NCBI RefSeq assembly: GCF_002742635.1
Contig: NZ_PEGF01000002.1
Span: forward strand, 558,001 to 622,000
Source of the DNA: Caulobacter sp. X
GTDB taxonomy: Bacteria; Pseudomonadota; Alphaproteobacteria; Caulobacterales; Caulobacteraceae
DNA length: 64,000 bases
Direction of reading: 5' to 3'
Shown: piece after piece, positions 30,384 to 37,919 of the stretch
How the letters are laid out: every line of letters begins with the position of its first letter
How positions within the stretch are numbered: the stretch's first letter is position 1
The notes under the pieces: model-generated
What the model saw: only the letters and a program-made list of their open reading frames with translations
Database searches by the model: none
What the model was told of the DNA's origin: nothing
Translations under genes and position numbers: made by a program

Positions 30384-30459
30384 AGGAGTGTAGCTCAGCT
30401 GGTAGAGCATCGGTCTCCAAAACCGAGGGCCGGGGGTTCGAGTCCCTCCACTCCTGCCA
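30384..30459 (+). tRNA. tRNA-Trp (CCA anticodon)
   Basis: The 76-base cloverleaf has acceptor arms AGGAGTG/CACTCCT, D-arm GCTCAGCTGGTAGAGC, anticodon stem TCGGT/ACCGA with loop CTCCAAA (anticodon CCA at 30417-30419), T-loop GTTCGAGTC and an encoded 3' CCA. It lies just upstream of secE-nusG, a common bacterial arrangement. Confidence 0.97.
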
Positions 30460-30508
30460 CTATATGTATCCGACGGGTCACCTACCGACCCGCTCGTCCA
30501 GGAAAGTC

Positions 30509-30841
30509 GTGAGCTTCAAGAGCATGGCCAGGAAACCGGGATCCAGCCCGTCCGCGATGAAGAACCGCGCCGCCAAGACGGCCGCGGCGATGTCGCCCGC
30601 CGGCGCCGCGACGGCCGCCGCCGCTCCCGCCGCCCCCAAGAAGCGCACCAGCCCGGTTCAGTTCTTCCGCGAAGTCCGCGCCGAGGCCCGCAAGATCACC
30701 TGGACCACCCGCAAGGAGACCTGGATCACCTCGGTGATGGTCTTCATCATGGTGGTCATGGCGTCGCTGTTCTTCCTGGCGGTCGATGGCGGCCTGGGCT
30801 TTGCCGTGAACCAGCTTCTGAAGCTGGCCACCGCGAGATAA
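30509..30841 (+). CDS. secE: preprotein translocase subunit SecE
   Basis: SecE clamps SecY in the protein-export channel. The 110-residue protein has a long Ala/Pro/Lys-rich N-terminal extension, then the conserved SecE core (VQFFREVRAEARKITWTTRKETWITS) and one membrane segment at about residues 75-97. The GTG at 30509 is preferred because AGGA lies 5 bases upstream; ATG 30524 has no SD. nusG begins 10 bases later. Confidence 0.92.
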   Translation: MSFKSMARKPGSSPSAMKNRAAKTAAAMSPAGAATAAAAPAAPKKRTSPVQFFREVRAEARKITWTTRKETWITSVMVFIMVVMASLFFLAVDGGLGFAVNQLLKLATAR

Positions 30842-30851
30842 GATAGAGACG

Positions 30852-31409
30852 ATGAGCACCGAAACCGCCTCGAACCCGAACCACAAGTGGTACATCGTCC
30901 ACGCCTACTCGAACTTCGAGAAGAAGGTGGCCGAGAGCATCCGCGAGCAGGCCAAGAACCAGGGCCTGGAGGAGAACTTCTCCGAGATCCTGGTGCCGAC
31001 CGAGGATGTCGTCGAGATCCGCCGCGGCCGTAAGGTCAACGCCGAGCGCAAGTTCTTCCCGGGCTATGTCCTGGTGAAGATGAACCTCTCGGACGAAGCC
31101 TACCACCTGATCAAGAACACCCCGAAGGTCACGGGCTTCCTGGGCAGCGGCTCCAAGCCGATGCCGGTCTCCGAAAAGGAAGTCCAGCGCATCATCGGCA
31201 CGATCGAAGAGGGCGTCGAAAAGCCCAAGACGGTCGTCCTGTACGAAGTGGGCGAGAACGTCCGCGTCACCGACGGCCCGTTCGCCAGCTTCAACGGCTC
31301 GGTCGAGTACGTGGACGAGGAAAAGGCTCGCCTGCGCGTCACCGTCTCGATCTTCGGCCGCGCCACGCCGGTCGAGCTGGAATACAATCAGGTCGAGAAG
31401 ATCGCCTAA
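30852..31409 (+). CDS. nusG: transcription termination/antitermination protein NusG
   Basis: NusG binds RNA polymerase and links it to Rho and the ribosome. The 185-residue protein has the NGN domain (KWYIVHAYSNFEKKVAESI, FFPGYVLVKM) and a C-terminal KOW domain (GENVRVTDGPFASFNGSVEYV). It pairs with secE. A strong terminator follows, and rplK, usually the next gene, lies about 4 kb away. Confidence 0.96.
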   Translation: MSTETASNPNHKWYIVHAYSNFEKKVAESIREQAKNQGLEENFSEILVPTEDVVEIRRGRKVNAERKFFPGYVLVKMNLSDEAYHLIKNTPKVTGFLGSGSKPMPVSEKEVQRIIGTIEEGVEKPKTVVLYEVGENVRVTDGPFASFNGSVEYVDEEKARLRVTVSIFGRATPVELEYNQVEKIA

Positions 31410-31438
31410 AGGCGTTCAGACGACCCGAAGCTTCGAAA

Positions 31439-31467
31439 GCCCCGCGCCCGCAAGGCGCGGGGCTTTT
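31439..31467 (+). terminator. rho-independent terminator after nusG
   Basis: A perfect 10-bp GC stem (GCCCCGCGCC / GGCGCGGGGC), 5-base loop and TTTT. It separates secE-nusG from the genes inserted before rplK. Confidence 0.9.
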
Positions 31468-31498
31468 GCTTTTCAGCCCGGCCCCACGCCCCAAAAAC

Positions 31499-31514
31499 CT
31501 ATCGGATCCGATAG
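31499..31514. promoter_or_regulatory. perfect 16-bp palindrome, candidate operator
   Basis: CTATCGGATCCGATAG is an exact palindrome, 69 bases before the monooxygenase ATG. Its length fits a dimeric TetR- or GntR-type repressor site. No regulator gene lies beside it. Confidence 0.45.
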
Positions 31515-31582
31515 CTTGATCCTTCCCCGCCTTGGCCGAGCATTTCGGCGACGGCGCGCAGTCGCCGAGCGGGAGGAGCGAC

Positions 31583-33184
31583 ATGGCGCAGGCGGCGGCG
31601 CGCGAGGGCGTGGAGACGGTGGACGCGGTGGTCGTGGGGGCGGGCTTCGCCGGCCTCTACATGGTTCACCGGCTGCGCGAGGCGGGGCTGAGCGTCCAGG
31701 GGATCGAGGTCGCCTCCGACGTCGGCGGCACCTGGTGGTGGAACCGCTATCCCGGCGCGCGGTGCGATATCCCCAGCCTCCTCTACTCCTACACCTGGTC
31801 GCCGGAGGTGCGCGAGGATTGGCGCTGGAGCGAGAAGTACGCCACCCAGCCCGAGATCCTGGCCTATGCCGAGCACGTCGCCGACCGCTACGACCTTAGG
31901 CGCGCGTTCCTGTTCGAGACCCGCGTCACCGCCGCGACCTTCGACGAGGCGCGCGGGCGCTGGACCGTCGAGACCGACACCGGCCGCGTCTTCGACGCCC
32001 AGTTCTGCGTGATGGCCACCGGCTGCCTGTCGGTCCCGCGCGAGCCCGACATCCCCGGCGCCGACGCCTTCGAGGGCGAGGCCTATGTCACCGGTCGCTG
32101 GCCGCACCGGCCGGTCGACTTCAAGGGCAAGCGGGTGGCGATCATCGGCACGGGCTCTTCGGGCATCCAGTCGATGCCGCTGATCGCCCAGGACGCCGCC
32201 CAGGTCTTCGTCTTCCAGCGCACGCCCAACTTCAGCCTGCCGGCCCTGAACGCGCCGCTGTCCGACGCCGAGGTCGCCGAGTTCAAGGCCTTCTTCCCGA
32301 CCTATCTGGAGGCCCTCCGCGCCGGCGAGCCCGGCATTCCGCTGCCGCCCAAGGGCTGGAAGCCCAACGACGCCGAGCTGGCCGAGCTGGTGCAACAGCT
32401 GTGGAACGGCGGCGGCCTGGTCTCGACCGTGATGATCCCCGACATCATCCGCGACGAGCGGATCAACGCGGCGGCCTCGGAGTTCGTGCGCGGCAAGATC
32501 GCCGAGATCGTCAAGGACCGGAAGACCGCCGAGAAGCTCCAGCCGCGCGGCTATCCGATCACCGCCAAGCGGGCCTGCGTCGACACCGACTACTACGCCA
32601 GCTTCAACCGCGACAACGTCACCCTGGTCGACCTGCGCGAGACGCCGATCGAGACGATCACCGCCAAGGGCGTGCGAACCACGGCCGGCGAGATCCCGGT
32701 CGACATCATCGTCTTCGCCCTGGGCTTCGACGCCATGACCGGAGCCCTGACCCGCATCGATATCCGCGGAAGGGGCGGGCGGCTGCTGCGCGAGGCCTGG
32801 GCCGAGGGGCCCAAGACCTATCTCGGCCTCGCCGTCGCGGGCTTTCCCAACCTCTTCACGGTCACCGGGCCGGGCAGCCCCTCGGTGCTGACCAACGTGC
32901 TGACCGCCGGCGAGCAGCATGTGGACTGGATCTTCGACGCCATCGCCCATGTGCGGGCCGGTAACGCCGGGGTCATGGAGGCCACCCCCGAGGCTCAGGA
33001 AGCCTGGGTCGCCCACGTCAACGAAGAGGCCGACAAGACCCTCTTCCCGCGCGCGGCCTCCTGGTACATGGGCGCCAATGTGCCGGGCAAGCCGCGCGTC
33101 TTCATGCCCTATGTCGGCGAGGACTATAAGAAACGCTGCGACCGCGTCGCCGCCGAGGGCTATGCTGGCTTCGCGCTGAGCTGA
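31583..33184 (+). CDS. flavin-containing monooxygenase, Baeyer-Villiger type I-like
   Basis: Class B flavoprotein monooxygenases use FAD, NADPH and O2, typically to turn ketones into esters or lactones. The 533-residue protein has the FAD Rossmann motif GAGFAG, the BVMO block GGTWWWNRYPGARCD, and the NADP Rossmann motif GTGSSG. The fingerprint FxGxxxHxxxW(P/D) reads F163-E-G-E-A-Y-V169-T-G-R-W-P, with Val replacing the usual His. The ATG at 31583 follows GGGAGGAG. It sits between nusG and rplK, unrelated to translation. Substrate unknown. Confidence 0.88.
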   Translation: MAQAAAREGVETVDAVVVGAGFAGLYMVHRLREAGLSVQGIEVASDVGGTWWWNRYPGARCDIPSLLYSYTWSPEVREDWRWSEKYATQPEILAYAEHVADRYDLRRAFLFETRVTAATFDEARGRWTVETDTGRVFDAQFCVMATGCLSVPREPDIPGADAFEGEAYVTGRWPHRPVDFKGKRVAIIGTGSSGIQSMPLIAQDAAQVFVFQRTPNFSLPALNAPLSDAEVAEFKAFFPTYLEALRAGEPGIPLPPKGWKPNDAELAELVQQLWNGGGLVSTVMIPDIIRDERINAAASEFVRGKIAEIVKDRKTAEKLQPRGYPITAKRACVDTDYYASFNRDNVTLVDLRETPIETITAKGVRTTAGEIPVDIIVFALGFDAMTGALTRIDIRGRGGRLLREAWAEGPKTYLGLAVAGFPNLFTVTGPGSPSVLTNVLTAGEQHVDWIFDAIAHVRAGNAGVMEATPEAQEAWVAHVNEEADKTLFPRAASWYMGANVPGKPRVFMPYVGEDYKKRCDRVAAEGYAGFALS

Positions 33185-33228
33185 GGGGCCGCGCGAAGTT
33201 ATCCACAGGGGGGCGGCGCGGAGGCTCC

Positions 33229-33414
33229 ATGTCCAATCCGATGATCCCGGACGATCCGCGCCAGACCGCCATCGCCGAATTCGAGGCCGGCCCGGTTCGC
33301 GCTCGCGCCGAGGTCAGCGTGACGCCGGCCGGCGTCCTGGCGATCGGCGCGCTGATCACCGGCCTCCTGCTGTCGACCGCCGCGATCGTCTGGGCGGCCA
33401 GGCGGCGACGCTGA
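33229..33414 (+). CDS. small single-pass membrane protein
   Basis: The 61-residue product has a soluble acidic N-terminus, one hydrophobic segment (about residues 34-56) and a basic end (WAARRRR), suggesting an N-out, C-in orientation. GGAGG precedes the ATG by 6 bases. It lies 44 bases after the monooxygenase. Family not recognised. Confidence 0.55.
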   Translation: MSNPMIPDDPRQTAIAEFEAGPVRARAEVSVTPAGVLAIGALITGLLLSTAAIVWAARRRR

Positions 33415-33577
33415 ACGTTATCCACACGGCTGTTCTTCCTCCCCATTAGGGGGAGGAAGGGATATTCCCGCGCCTTTCCCCAGTGAGAAACGAACGTTTC
33501 CGTTTCTTCACAGACACTTACCAAAAAAATCCCGCTGTCCGTCCCCGGCGCCTCCACCGGCCTCATGCTTTACCCTC

Positions 33578-33970
33578 ATGAGCCAGACCCACACCCCCGC
33601 CGCCCGCTCGCCGCGCCAGTGGTGCGATGAGATGCAGACCAAGCTGATGGCCGCCCTCGACGAGGCCTGGCGCATCGCCGAGACCAGCGACGACCCCGCC
33701 GTCCAGGCCCGCGCCCGCGAGAAGGTCAAGCTGTGCGGCCAGATGGCCGCCACGGCCCGCAAGATCGCCGCCATGACCCCGCCGGAAAAGCGCGCCAAGG
33801 CGGCGCCCGAGCATCCGCTGGACCTGATCGAGGACTTCGTCCGCCGCCTGGACAAGTCGACGAAGGCGGTGGAGGCGGAGGCGGAGAAGGTCGAAACGCC
33901 CGACCCCCAGCCCCGCGCCGCCCAGGCGCTGGCCATGCAGGCGGCGCTGGCGAAGCTGAAGCGGCGGTAG
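33578..33970 (+). CDS. hypothetical helical protein
   Basis: A 130-residue, Ala/Lys/Glu-rich protein, likely all-helical, with two cysteines (QWCDEM, KLCGQM) and no membrane segment. It contains a DDPAVQARAREKVKLCGQMAA-type helix followed by DLIEDFVRRLDK. I do not recognise a family. Codon use matches its neighbours. Confidence 0.6.
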   Translation: MSQTHTPAARSPRQWCDEMQTKLMAALDEAWRIAETSDDPAVQARAREKVKLCGQMAATARKIAAMTPPEKRAKAAPEHPLDLIEDFVRRLDKSTKAVEAEAEKVETPDPQPRAAQALAMQAALAKLKRR

Positions 33971-34051
33971 GGGCTGTCGCGCCGGGGCGTGGGCTTGAAA
34001 AGCGCCCGCCAGGCGCTCTAGGGTTGAGCTCCGAACCGAAGGAGCCCGGTC

Positions 34052-34261
34052 GTGTCCCTGGTGAGCCTGCTGTCGCGCTTCGAAAAGAAGCCGCTGAAGA
34101 TGACGCTGACGCTGATCGCCGCGTTCGTGGCTTTCCGGCTCATCGGCGAGTTCGGCGTCGGCTTCGTCGATGGCGTGATCGCGGCGTTCCGCGACTGGGG
34201 AACCCCTCTCTTCGGAGAGAGGGAGGGGCCCGTCCCGACGGCAGTCGGGATGGGAGGGTGA
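34052..34261 (+). CDS. small membrane protein whose C-terminus runs into a repeat
   Basis: The 69-residue frame starts at a GTG with AAGGAG 7 bases upstream. It has one hydrophobic helix (about residues 17-45). From about residue 52 the codons are part of the REP-like unit at 34203-34265 (GTPLFGEREGP onward), so the insertion seems to have replaced the original end and supplies the stop. Confidence 0.55.
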   Translation: MSLVSLLSRFEKKPLKMTLTLIAAFVAFRLIGEFGVGFVDGVIAAFRDWGTPLFGEREGPVPTAVGMGG

Positions 34262-34265
34262 GTGG
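34203..34265 (+). repeat. REP-like unit overlapping a coding end
   Basis: The same order as other copies: CTCTC-ttcg-GAGAG hairpin, AGGGGCCCG, a variant second hairpin (CCCGACGGCAGTCGGG) and the GGGAGGGTGAGTGG tail. It lies at the junction of two convergent genes. Confidence 0.8.
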
Positions 34266-34607
34266 CTAGGGCCTCACCGCCCGCAGCGCCGCCAGGATGT
34301 CGTCCGCCGTCCCGCCAGGATCGGCCAGGACCCGGGCGTTCGGGAATCGCAGGACCCTGTATCCCAACCGCTTCAGCGTTTCCGTGCGCTGGTGGTCGTA
34401 GTCCTCGCGTCCGTCATGCGCCGCGCCGTCCAGCTCGACGATCAGCTTGCGGGCCTCGCAGACGAAGTCGGCGAAGTAGCGATCGATCGGGCGCTGTCGC
34501 GTGAACTTGAAGCCGCCCAGGCGGCGGTCGCGGACCAGTTTCCAGAGGATCCTCTCGGCCAGGGTCTGGGTCTGGCGAAGACGTCTGGCGGTGGCGGTCC
34601 TGTCCAT
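34266..34607 (-). CDS. DUF559 domain protein, endonuclease-like
   Basis: The 113-residue protein matches DUF559, a Vsr-related PD-(D/E)XK nuclease-like family: an N-terminal RRLRQTQTLAERILW, then RYFADFVCEARKLIVELDG with Asp and ExD acidic positions, GYRVLRFPN and DDILAAL. Such genes are common and often near mobile or repeat-rich DNA; no substrate is established. The ATG at 34607 is preferred over one 13 codons upstream. Confidence 0.8.
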   Translation of the reverse strand: MDRTATARRLRQTQTLAERILWKLVRDRRLGGFKFTRQRPIDRYFADFVCEARKLIVELDGAAHDGREDYDHQRTETLKRLGYRVLRFPNARVLADPGGTADDILAALRAVRP

Positions 34608-34671
34608 GGCGAGAGCGTGGCCACCGCATCGACGGAGCTCAACCAAAGGAATCGGTGTTTCAGCGCTTAAA

Positions 34672-35198
34672 ATCCCTCTCTTCGGAGAGAGGGAGGGGCC
34701 CGCCGCGAAGCGGCGGGAGGGTGAGTGGTTAGGGCTTCAGGGTTCGGCGAAGGCGTCTTACCTGTGGGCCCAGGGTGGGCGCGGCTACCGATCGAGTCCA
34801 ACCGGAAGGGGCGGGGTCTCTGGCCGACGGCGGACCACTCACCCTCCCACCGCCTCCGGCGGCGGGCCCCTCCCTCTCTCCAAAGAGAGGGTTTCGCTTG
34901 CCGGACCCCCTTCGTCAGCGCCCCGTCTCCCGCAGACGGAGCCATCCTTACATCTCACGGCGAGACGATCGCGGGGCTGAGCGGGTTGCTCAAGGACGAC
35001 GCTCCGCGTCGCCGCGCCGCGGCCGGCCGGAGGCCGGTCCTTGACCAACCCGCTCAGCCCCGCACGCTCCAGCCTCCAAGAGATGTAAGGTTGGGTCCGA
35101 CCTGGGAGGTCGGGATATGACCCCGGGAGACGCCAACCGAAATCCCTCTCTTTGGAGAGAGGGAGGGGCCCGCCGCGAAGCGGTGGGAGGGTGAGTGG
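34672..35198. repeat. cluster of three REP-like units around a long inverted repeat
   Basis: Units lie at 34672-34728 (forward), 34836-34892 (reverse) and 35142-35198 (forward). The first two form a doublet 107 bases apart. Between the second and third is the 145-base inverted repeat described separately. There is no convincing gene in the 858 bases between the DUF559 gene and rplK; small frames here are translations of the repeats. Confidence 0.85.
34946..35090. repeat. 145-bp long inverted repeat
   Basis: The outer arms are an 11-bp perfect match, CCTTACATCTC (34946-34956) and GAGATGTAAGG (35080-35090). The inner arms are 18-bp perfect, 34971-34988 against 35046-35063, continued after one mismatch by TCAAGGAC/GTCCTTGA (34990-34997, 35037-35044). 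A 39-base GC-rich loop remains. It could be a MITE-like element or a structured RNA. Confidence 0.8.
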
Positions 35199-35465
35199 TA
35201 GGCCCGGACAGCACGACTTGGCTGCGGAAGATCTCTCCAGAGAGAGGGATTTCGCGCTGACGGCCTCGGCGCTTGCTCCACCCCACACCCCTAGACTCCC
35301 GTCCCCCCGCCTGCTACACGCCCCGCCTCGCTCCCGGACCCCGCGTCCTGGGGCGCGCTCGTCGTTTAGGCTCCCGCCTCCGCAACGAGATCAAATCCGT
35401 GGAAGGGTCGCCAAGCCCGCACCACGGCTCACCAGCGAGGGCTCCGGCTCTCACGAGAGGACACT
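35199..35465 (+). other. rplK upstream region
   Basis: This 267-base leader should hold the rplK promoter. A weak TTGCTC ... CCTAGACT pair occurs near 35274-35300, but I cannot assign the promoter with confidence. GAGAGGA precedes the rplK ATG. Confidence 0.35.
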
Positions 35466-35897
35466 ATGGCTAAGAAGATCCTGGGCTACATCAAGCTCCA
35501 GGTGAAGGCTGGCTCGGCCACGCCTTCGCCCCCCATCGGCCCGGCTCTGGGTCAGCGCGGCGTCAACATCATGGGCTTCTGTAAGGAGTTCAACGCGCGC
35601 ACCGAGAACGTCGAAAAGGGCACCCCCCTGCCGACCGTCATCACGGTCTATCAGGACAAGTCGTTCACCTTCGTCACCAAGACGCCCCCGGCCACCTTCT
35701 ACCTGAAGCAAGCCGCCAAGATCCAATCGGGCGCCAAGCTGACCGGTCGCGAGACCGTCGGCTCGATCTCGCGCACGCAGCTGCGTGAAATCGCCGAGAA
35801 GAAGATGAAGGACCTGAACGCCAACGATATCGAGGCCGCGGCCCGCATCATCGAAGGCTCCGCCAAGGCCATGGGCCTGAAGATCGTGGAGGCCTAA
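35466..35897 (+). CDS. rplK: 50S ribosomal protein L11
   Basis: L11 forms the GTPase-associated centre on 23S rRNA with L10 and L7/L12. The 143-residue protein has the expected [23 protein letters not shown] segment, split by family convention into N-terminal (factor contact) and C-terminal rRNA-binding domains. It is followed by rplA after 5 bases. Length is normal. Confidence 0.98.
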   Translation: MAKKILGYIKLQVKAGSATPSPPIGPALGQRGVNIMGFCKEFNARTENVEKGTPLPTVITVYQDKSFTFVTKTPPATFYLKQAAKIQSGAKLTGRETVGSISRTQLREIAEKKMKDLNANDIEAAARIIEGSAKAMGLKIVEA

Positions 35898-35902
35898 GAG
35901 TC

Positions 35903-36592
35903 ATGGCTAAGCAACCCAAGCGCATCAAGGCCTGGACCGGCGACCGCGACGCGGCTCACTCGCTGGAATCGGCGATCAAGCTGGTCAAGGAAAACGCCAA
36001 GGCCAAGTTCGACGAGACCATCGAGATCTCGGTGAACCTGGGCGTCGACCCGCGTCACGCCGACCAACAGGTCCGCGGCGTCGTGAACCTGCCCTCGGGC
36101 ACCGGCCGTGACGTCCGCGTCGCCGTCTTCGCCAAGGACGCCAAGGCGGCCGAAGCGACCGCGGCGGGCGCCGAGCACGTCGGCGCCGAGGATCTGTACG
36201 AAAAGATCAACGGCGGCTTCATGGACTTCGATCGCGTCATCGCGACCCCGGACATGATGGCCCTGGTCGGTCGCCTCGGTAAGGTGCTGGGCCCGCGCGG
36301 CCTGATGCCGAACCCGAAGGTCGGCACCGTGACCCCGAACGTCGCCCAGGCCGTCAAGGACGCCAAGGGCGGCGCCGTGGAGTTCCGCGTCGAAAAGGCC
36401 GGCATCGTCCACGCCGGCATCGGCAAGGCCTCGTTCACCGAGGACGCCCTGCTGGTCAACGTCAAGGCTCTGATCGAAGCCCTGAACCGCTCCAAGCCCT
36501 CGGGCGCCAAGGGCGTGTTCATCAAGCGCGTCGGCCTGTCCTCGACGATGGGCCCGGGCTTCAAGGTCGACATCGCGTCGATCAACGGCTGA
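35903..36592 (+). CDS. rplA: 50S ribosomal protein L1
   Basis: L1 forms the mobile stalk near the E site and in many bacteria represses its own rplK-rplA message. The 229-residue protein shows [34 protein letters not shown] and the C-terminal [11 protein letters not shown]. Normal length. A terminator follows within 30 bases. Confidence 0.98.
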   Translation: MAKQPKRIKAWTGDRDAAHSLESAIKLVKENAKAKFDETIEISVNLGVDPRHADQQVRGVVNLPSGTGRDVRVAVFAKDAKAAEATAAGAEHVGAEDLYEKINGGFMDFDRVIATPDMMALVGRLGKVLGPRGLMPNPKVGTVTPNVAQAVKDAKGGAVEFRVEKAGIVHAGIGKASFTEDALLVNVKALIEALNRSKPSGAKGVFIKRVGLSSTMGPGFKVDIASING

Positions 36593-36617
36593 TTTCAGCC
36601 TGAAGCCAGACAATGAG

Positions 36618-36649
36618 AAGGGCGGGGCCTTGCGGCTCCGCCCTTTTTC
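36618..36649 (+). terminator. rho-independent terminator after rplA
   Basis: AAGGGCGGGGCC pairs with GGCTCCGCCCTT (one mismatched position allowed by wobble) around a TTGC loop, followed by a T-rich tail. Confidence 0.88.
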
Positions 36650-36664
36650 TTTGATGCAAGGTCG

Positions 36665-37888
36665 ATGACTTCCGCGAGCCCTGACGAACGGATCCTCGAC
36701 GTCGCCGTGATCGGCGGCGGGCCGGCGGGGCTGATGGCGGCCGAGACGGTGGCGAAAGCCGGCAAGTCCGTGGCCGTGTTCGAGAAGATGCCGACCTTCG
36801 GCCGCAAGTTCCTGATGGCCGGGCGCGGCGGGCTGAACCTGACGCATTCGGAGGACTTCGAACGGTTCGCGCGGCGCTATGGCGAGCGCTCGCCGACGCT
36901 TTCGCCGATGCTGCAGGCGTTCACGCCCAAGGACTTGGTCGCCTGGGCCGAGGGGCTGGGGCAGGAGACCTTCGTCGGCGCCAGCGGGCGGGTGTTCCCC
37001 AAGGCGATGAAGGCCTCGCCGCTGCTGCGGGCCTGGCTTTCGCGGCTGGAGGGGCTGGGCGTTGATTTGAAGCCGCGCGCGACCTGGAAGGGCTGGGACG
37101 CGGTCGGCCATCTGCTGATCGAGGACCCCGACGGCCGCCACGTCGTGCGGGCTCGCGCCACCATCCTGGCCCTGGGCGGGGCCAGCTGGCCCAAGCTGGG
37201 CTCGGACGCGGCCTGGGTTCCGCTGTTGCGGGTCGGCGGGACCGACATCGCCCCGTTCCGCCCGGCCAACTGCGGCTTCGACATCGGCTGGAGCGCCTTC
37301 TTTTCCGAGCGCTTCGCCGGCGAGCCGCTGAAGAACGTGGCGCTGCGGATGGGCGAGGCGCGGGCGCGGGGCGATGCGATGGTGGCCCGCTACGGCCTCG
37401 AGGGCGGGGCGGTCTACGCCCTGGGCGGGGCGGCGCGCGACGCGGCCTTAGGGGGCGGGGCGACCCTGACGATCGACCTGCGGCCCGACATCCCGGTCGA
37501 GACCCTGGAGCGCCGCCTGCACGCCCCGCGCGGCGGCCAGACCCTGACCAACTTCCTGCGCAAGGCCCTGAAGCTGTCGCCGGTCGAGATCAACCTGCTG
37601 CGCGAGGCCCACGGCGTCGACCTGCCCCAGTCCCCCGCGGCCCTGGCGGCGGCGATCAAGGCCGCGCCGCTGGCGGTCACCGGCGTCCAGCCGCTGGACC
37701 GCGCCATCTCGGCCGCCGGCGGGGTGCGGTTCGAGGGGCTGGACGGCCTGTTCCTGAAGGGCCGCCCGAACGTGATCCTGGCCGGCGAGATGCTGGACTG
37801 GGAGGCCCCGACCGGCGGCTACCTGCTGCAGGCCTGCTTCGCCACGGGCGTGGCGGCGGGCCGGGCGGCGCTGGGACGGTTGGGATGA
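36665..37888 (+). CDS. TIGR03862/BaiN-like FAD flavoprotein
   Basis: The 407-residue protein has an N-terminal FAD Rossmann motif (VIGGGPAGLMAAE), GRKFLMAGRGGLNLTHSE, an internal substrate/insert domain and the C-terminal GEMLDWEAPTGGYLLQACFATG typical of the HI0933/BaiN family. It is probably a cytoplasmic flavin-dependent oxidoreductase of unknown substrate. It lies between rplA and rplJ and converges on the hydrolase-HIT gene. Confidence 0.87.
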   Translation: MTSASPDERILDVAVIGGGPAGLMAAETVAKAGKSVAVFEKMPTFGRKFLMAGRGGLNLTHSEDFERFARRYGERSPTLSPMLQAFTPKDLVAWAEGLGQETFVGASGRVFPKAMKASPLLRAWLSRLEGLGVDLKPRATWKGWDAVGHLLIEDPDGRHVVRARATILALGGASWPKLGSDAAWVPLLRVGGTDIAPFRPANCGFDIGWSAFFSERFAGEPLKNVALRMGEARARGDAMVARYGLEGGAVYALGGAARDAALGGGATLTIDLRPDIPVETLERRLHAPRGGQTLTNFLRKALKLSPVEINLLREAHGVDLPQSPAALAAAIKAAPLAVTGVQPLDRAISAAGGVRFEGLDGLFLKGRPNVILAGEMLDWEAPTGGYLLQACFATGVAAGRAALGRLG

Positions 37889-37890
37889 GA

Positions 37891-37919
37891 GAAACCCTCT
37901 CCCGGTGGGAGAGGGTTTC
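37891..37919. terminator. bidirectional hairpin terminator
   Basis: A perfect 13-bp palindrome (GAAACCCTCTCCC, GGT, GGGAGAGGGTTTC) fills the gap between two convergent stop codons. Its A and T ends could serve both strands. It resembles the first hairpin of the REP-like family. Confidence 0.7.

Noticed and set aside
30464..30508. Upstream ATG for secE at 30464
   Set aside because: It overlaps the segment just after the tRNA 3' end, has no SD, and adds sequence not expected for SecE; GTG 30509 has an SD.
34203..35198. CRISPR array
   Set aside because: The repeats are palindromic, unevenly spaced and in both orientations, with no uniform spacers and no cas genes.
34839..35288. Several overlapping small frames near rplK
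   Set aside because: They are translations of repeat units in different frames, sharing the same PLxLSxER-type peptides; no SD or conservation is visible.
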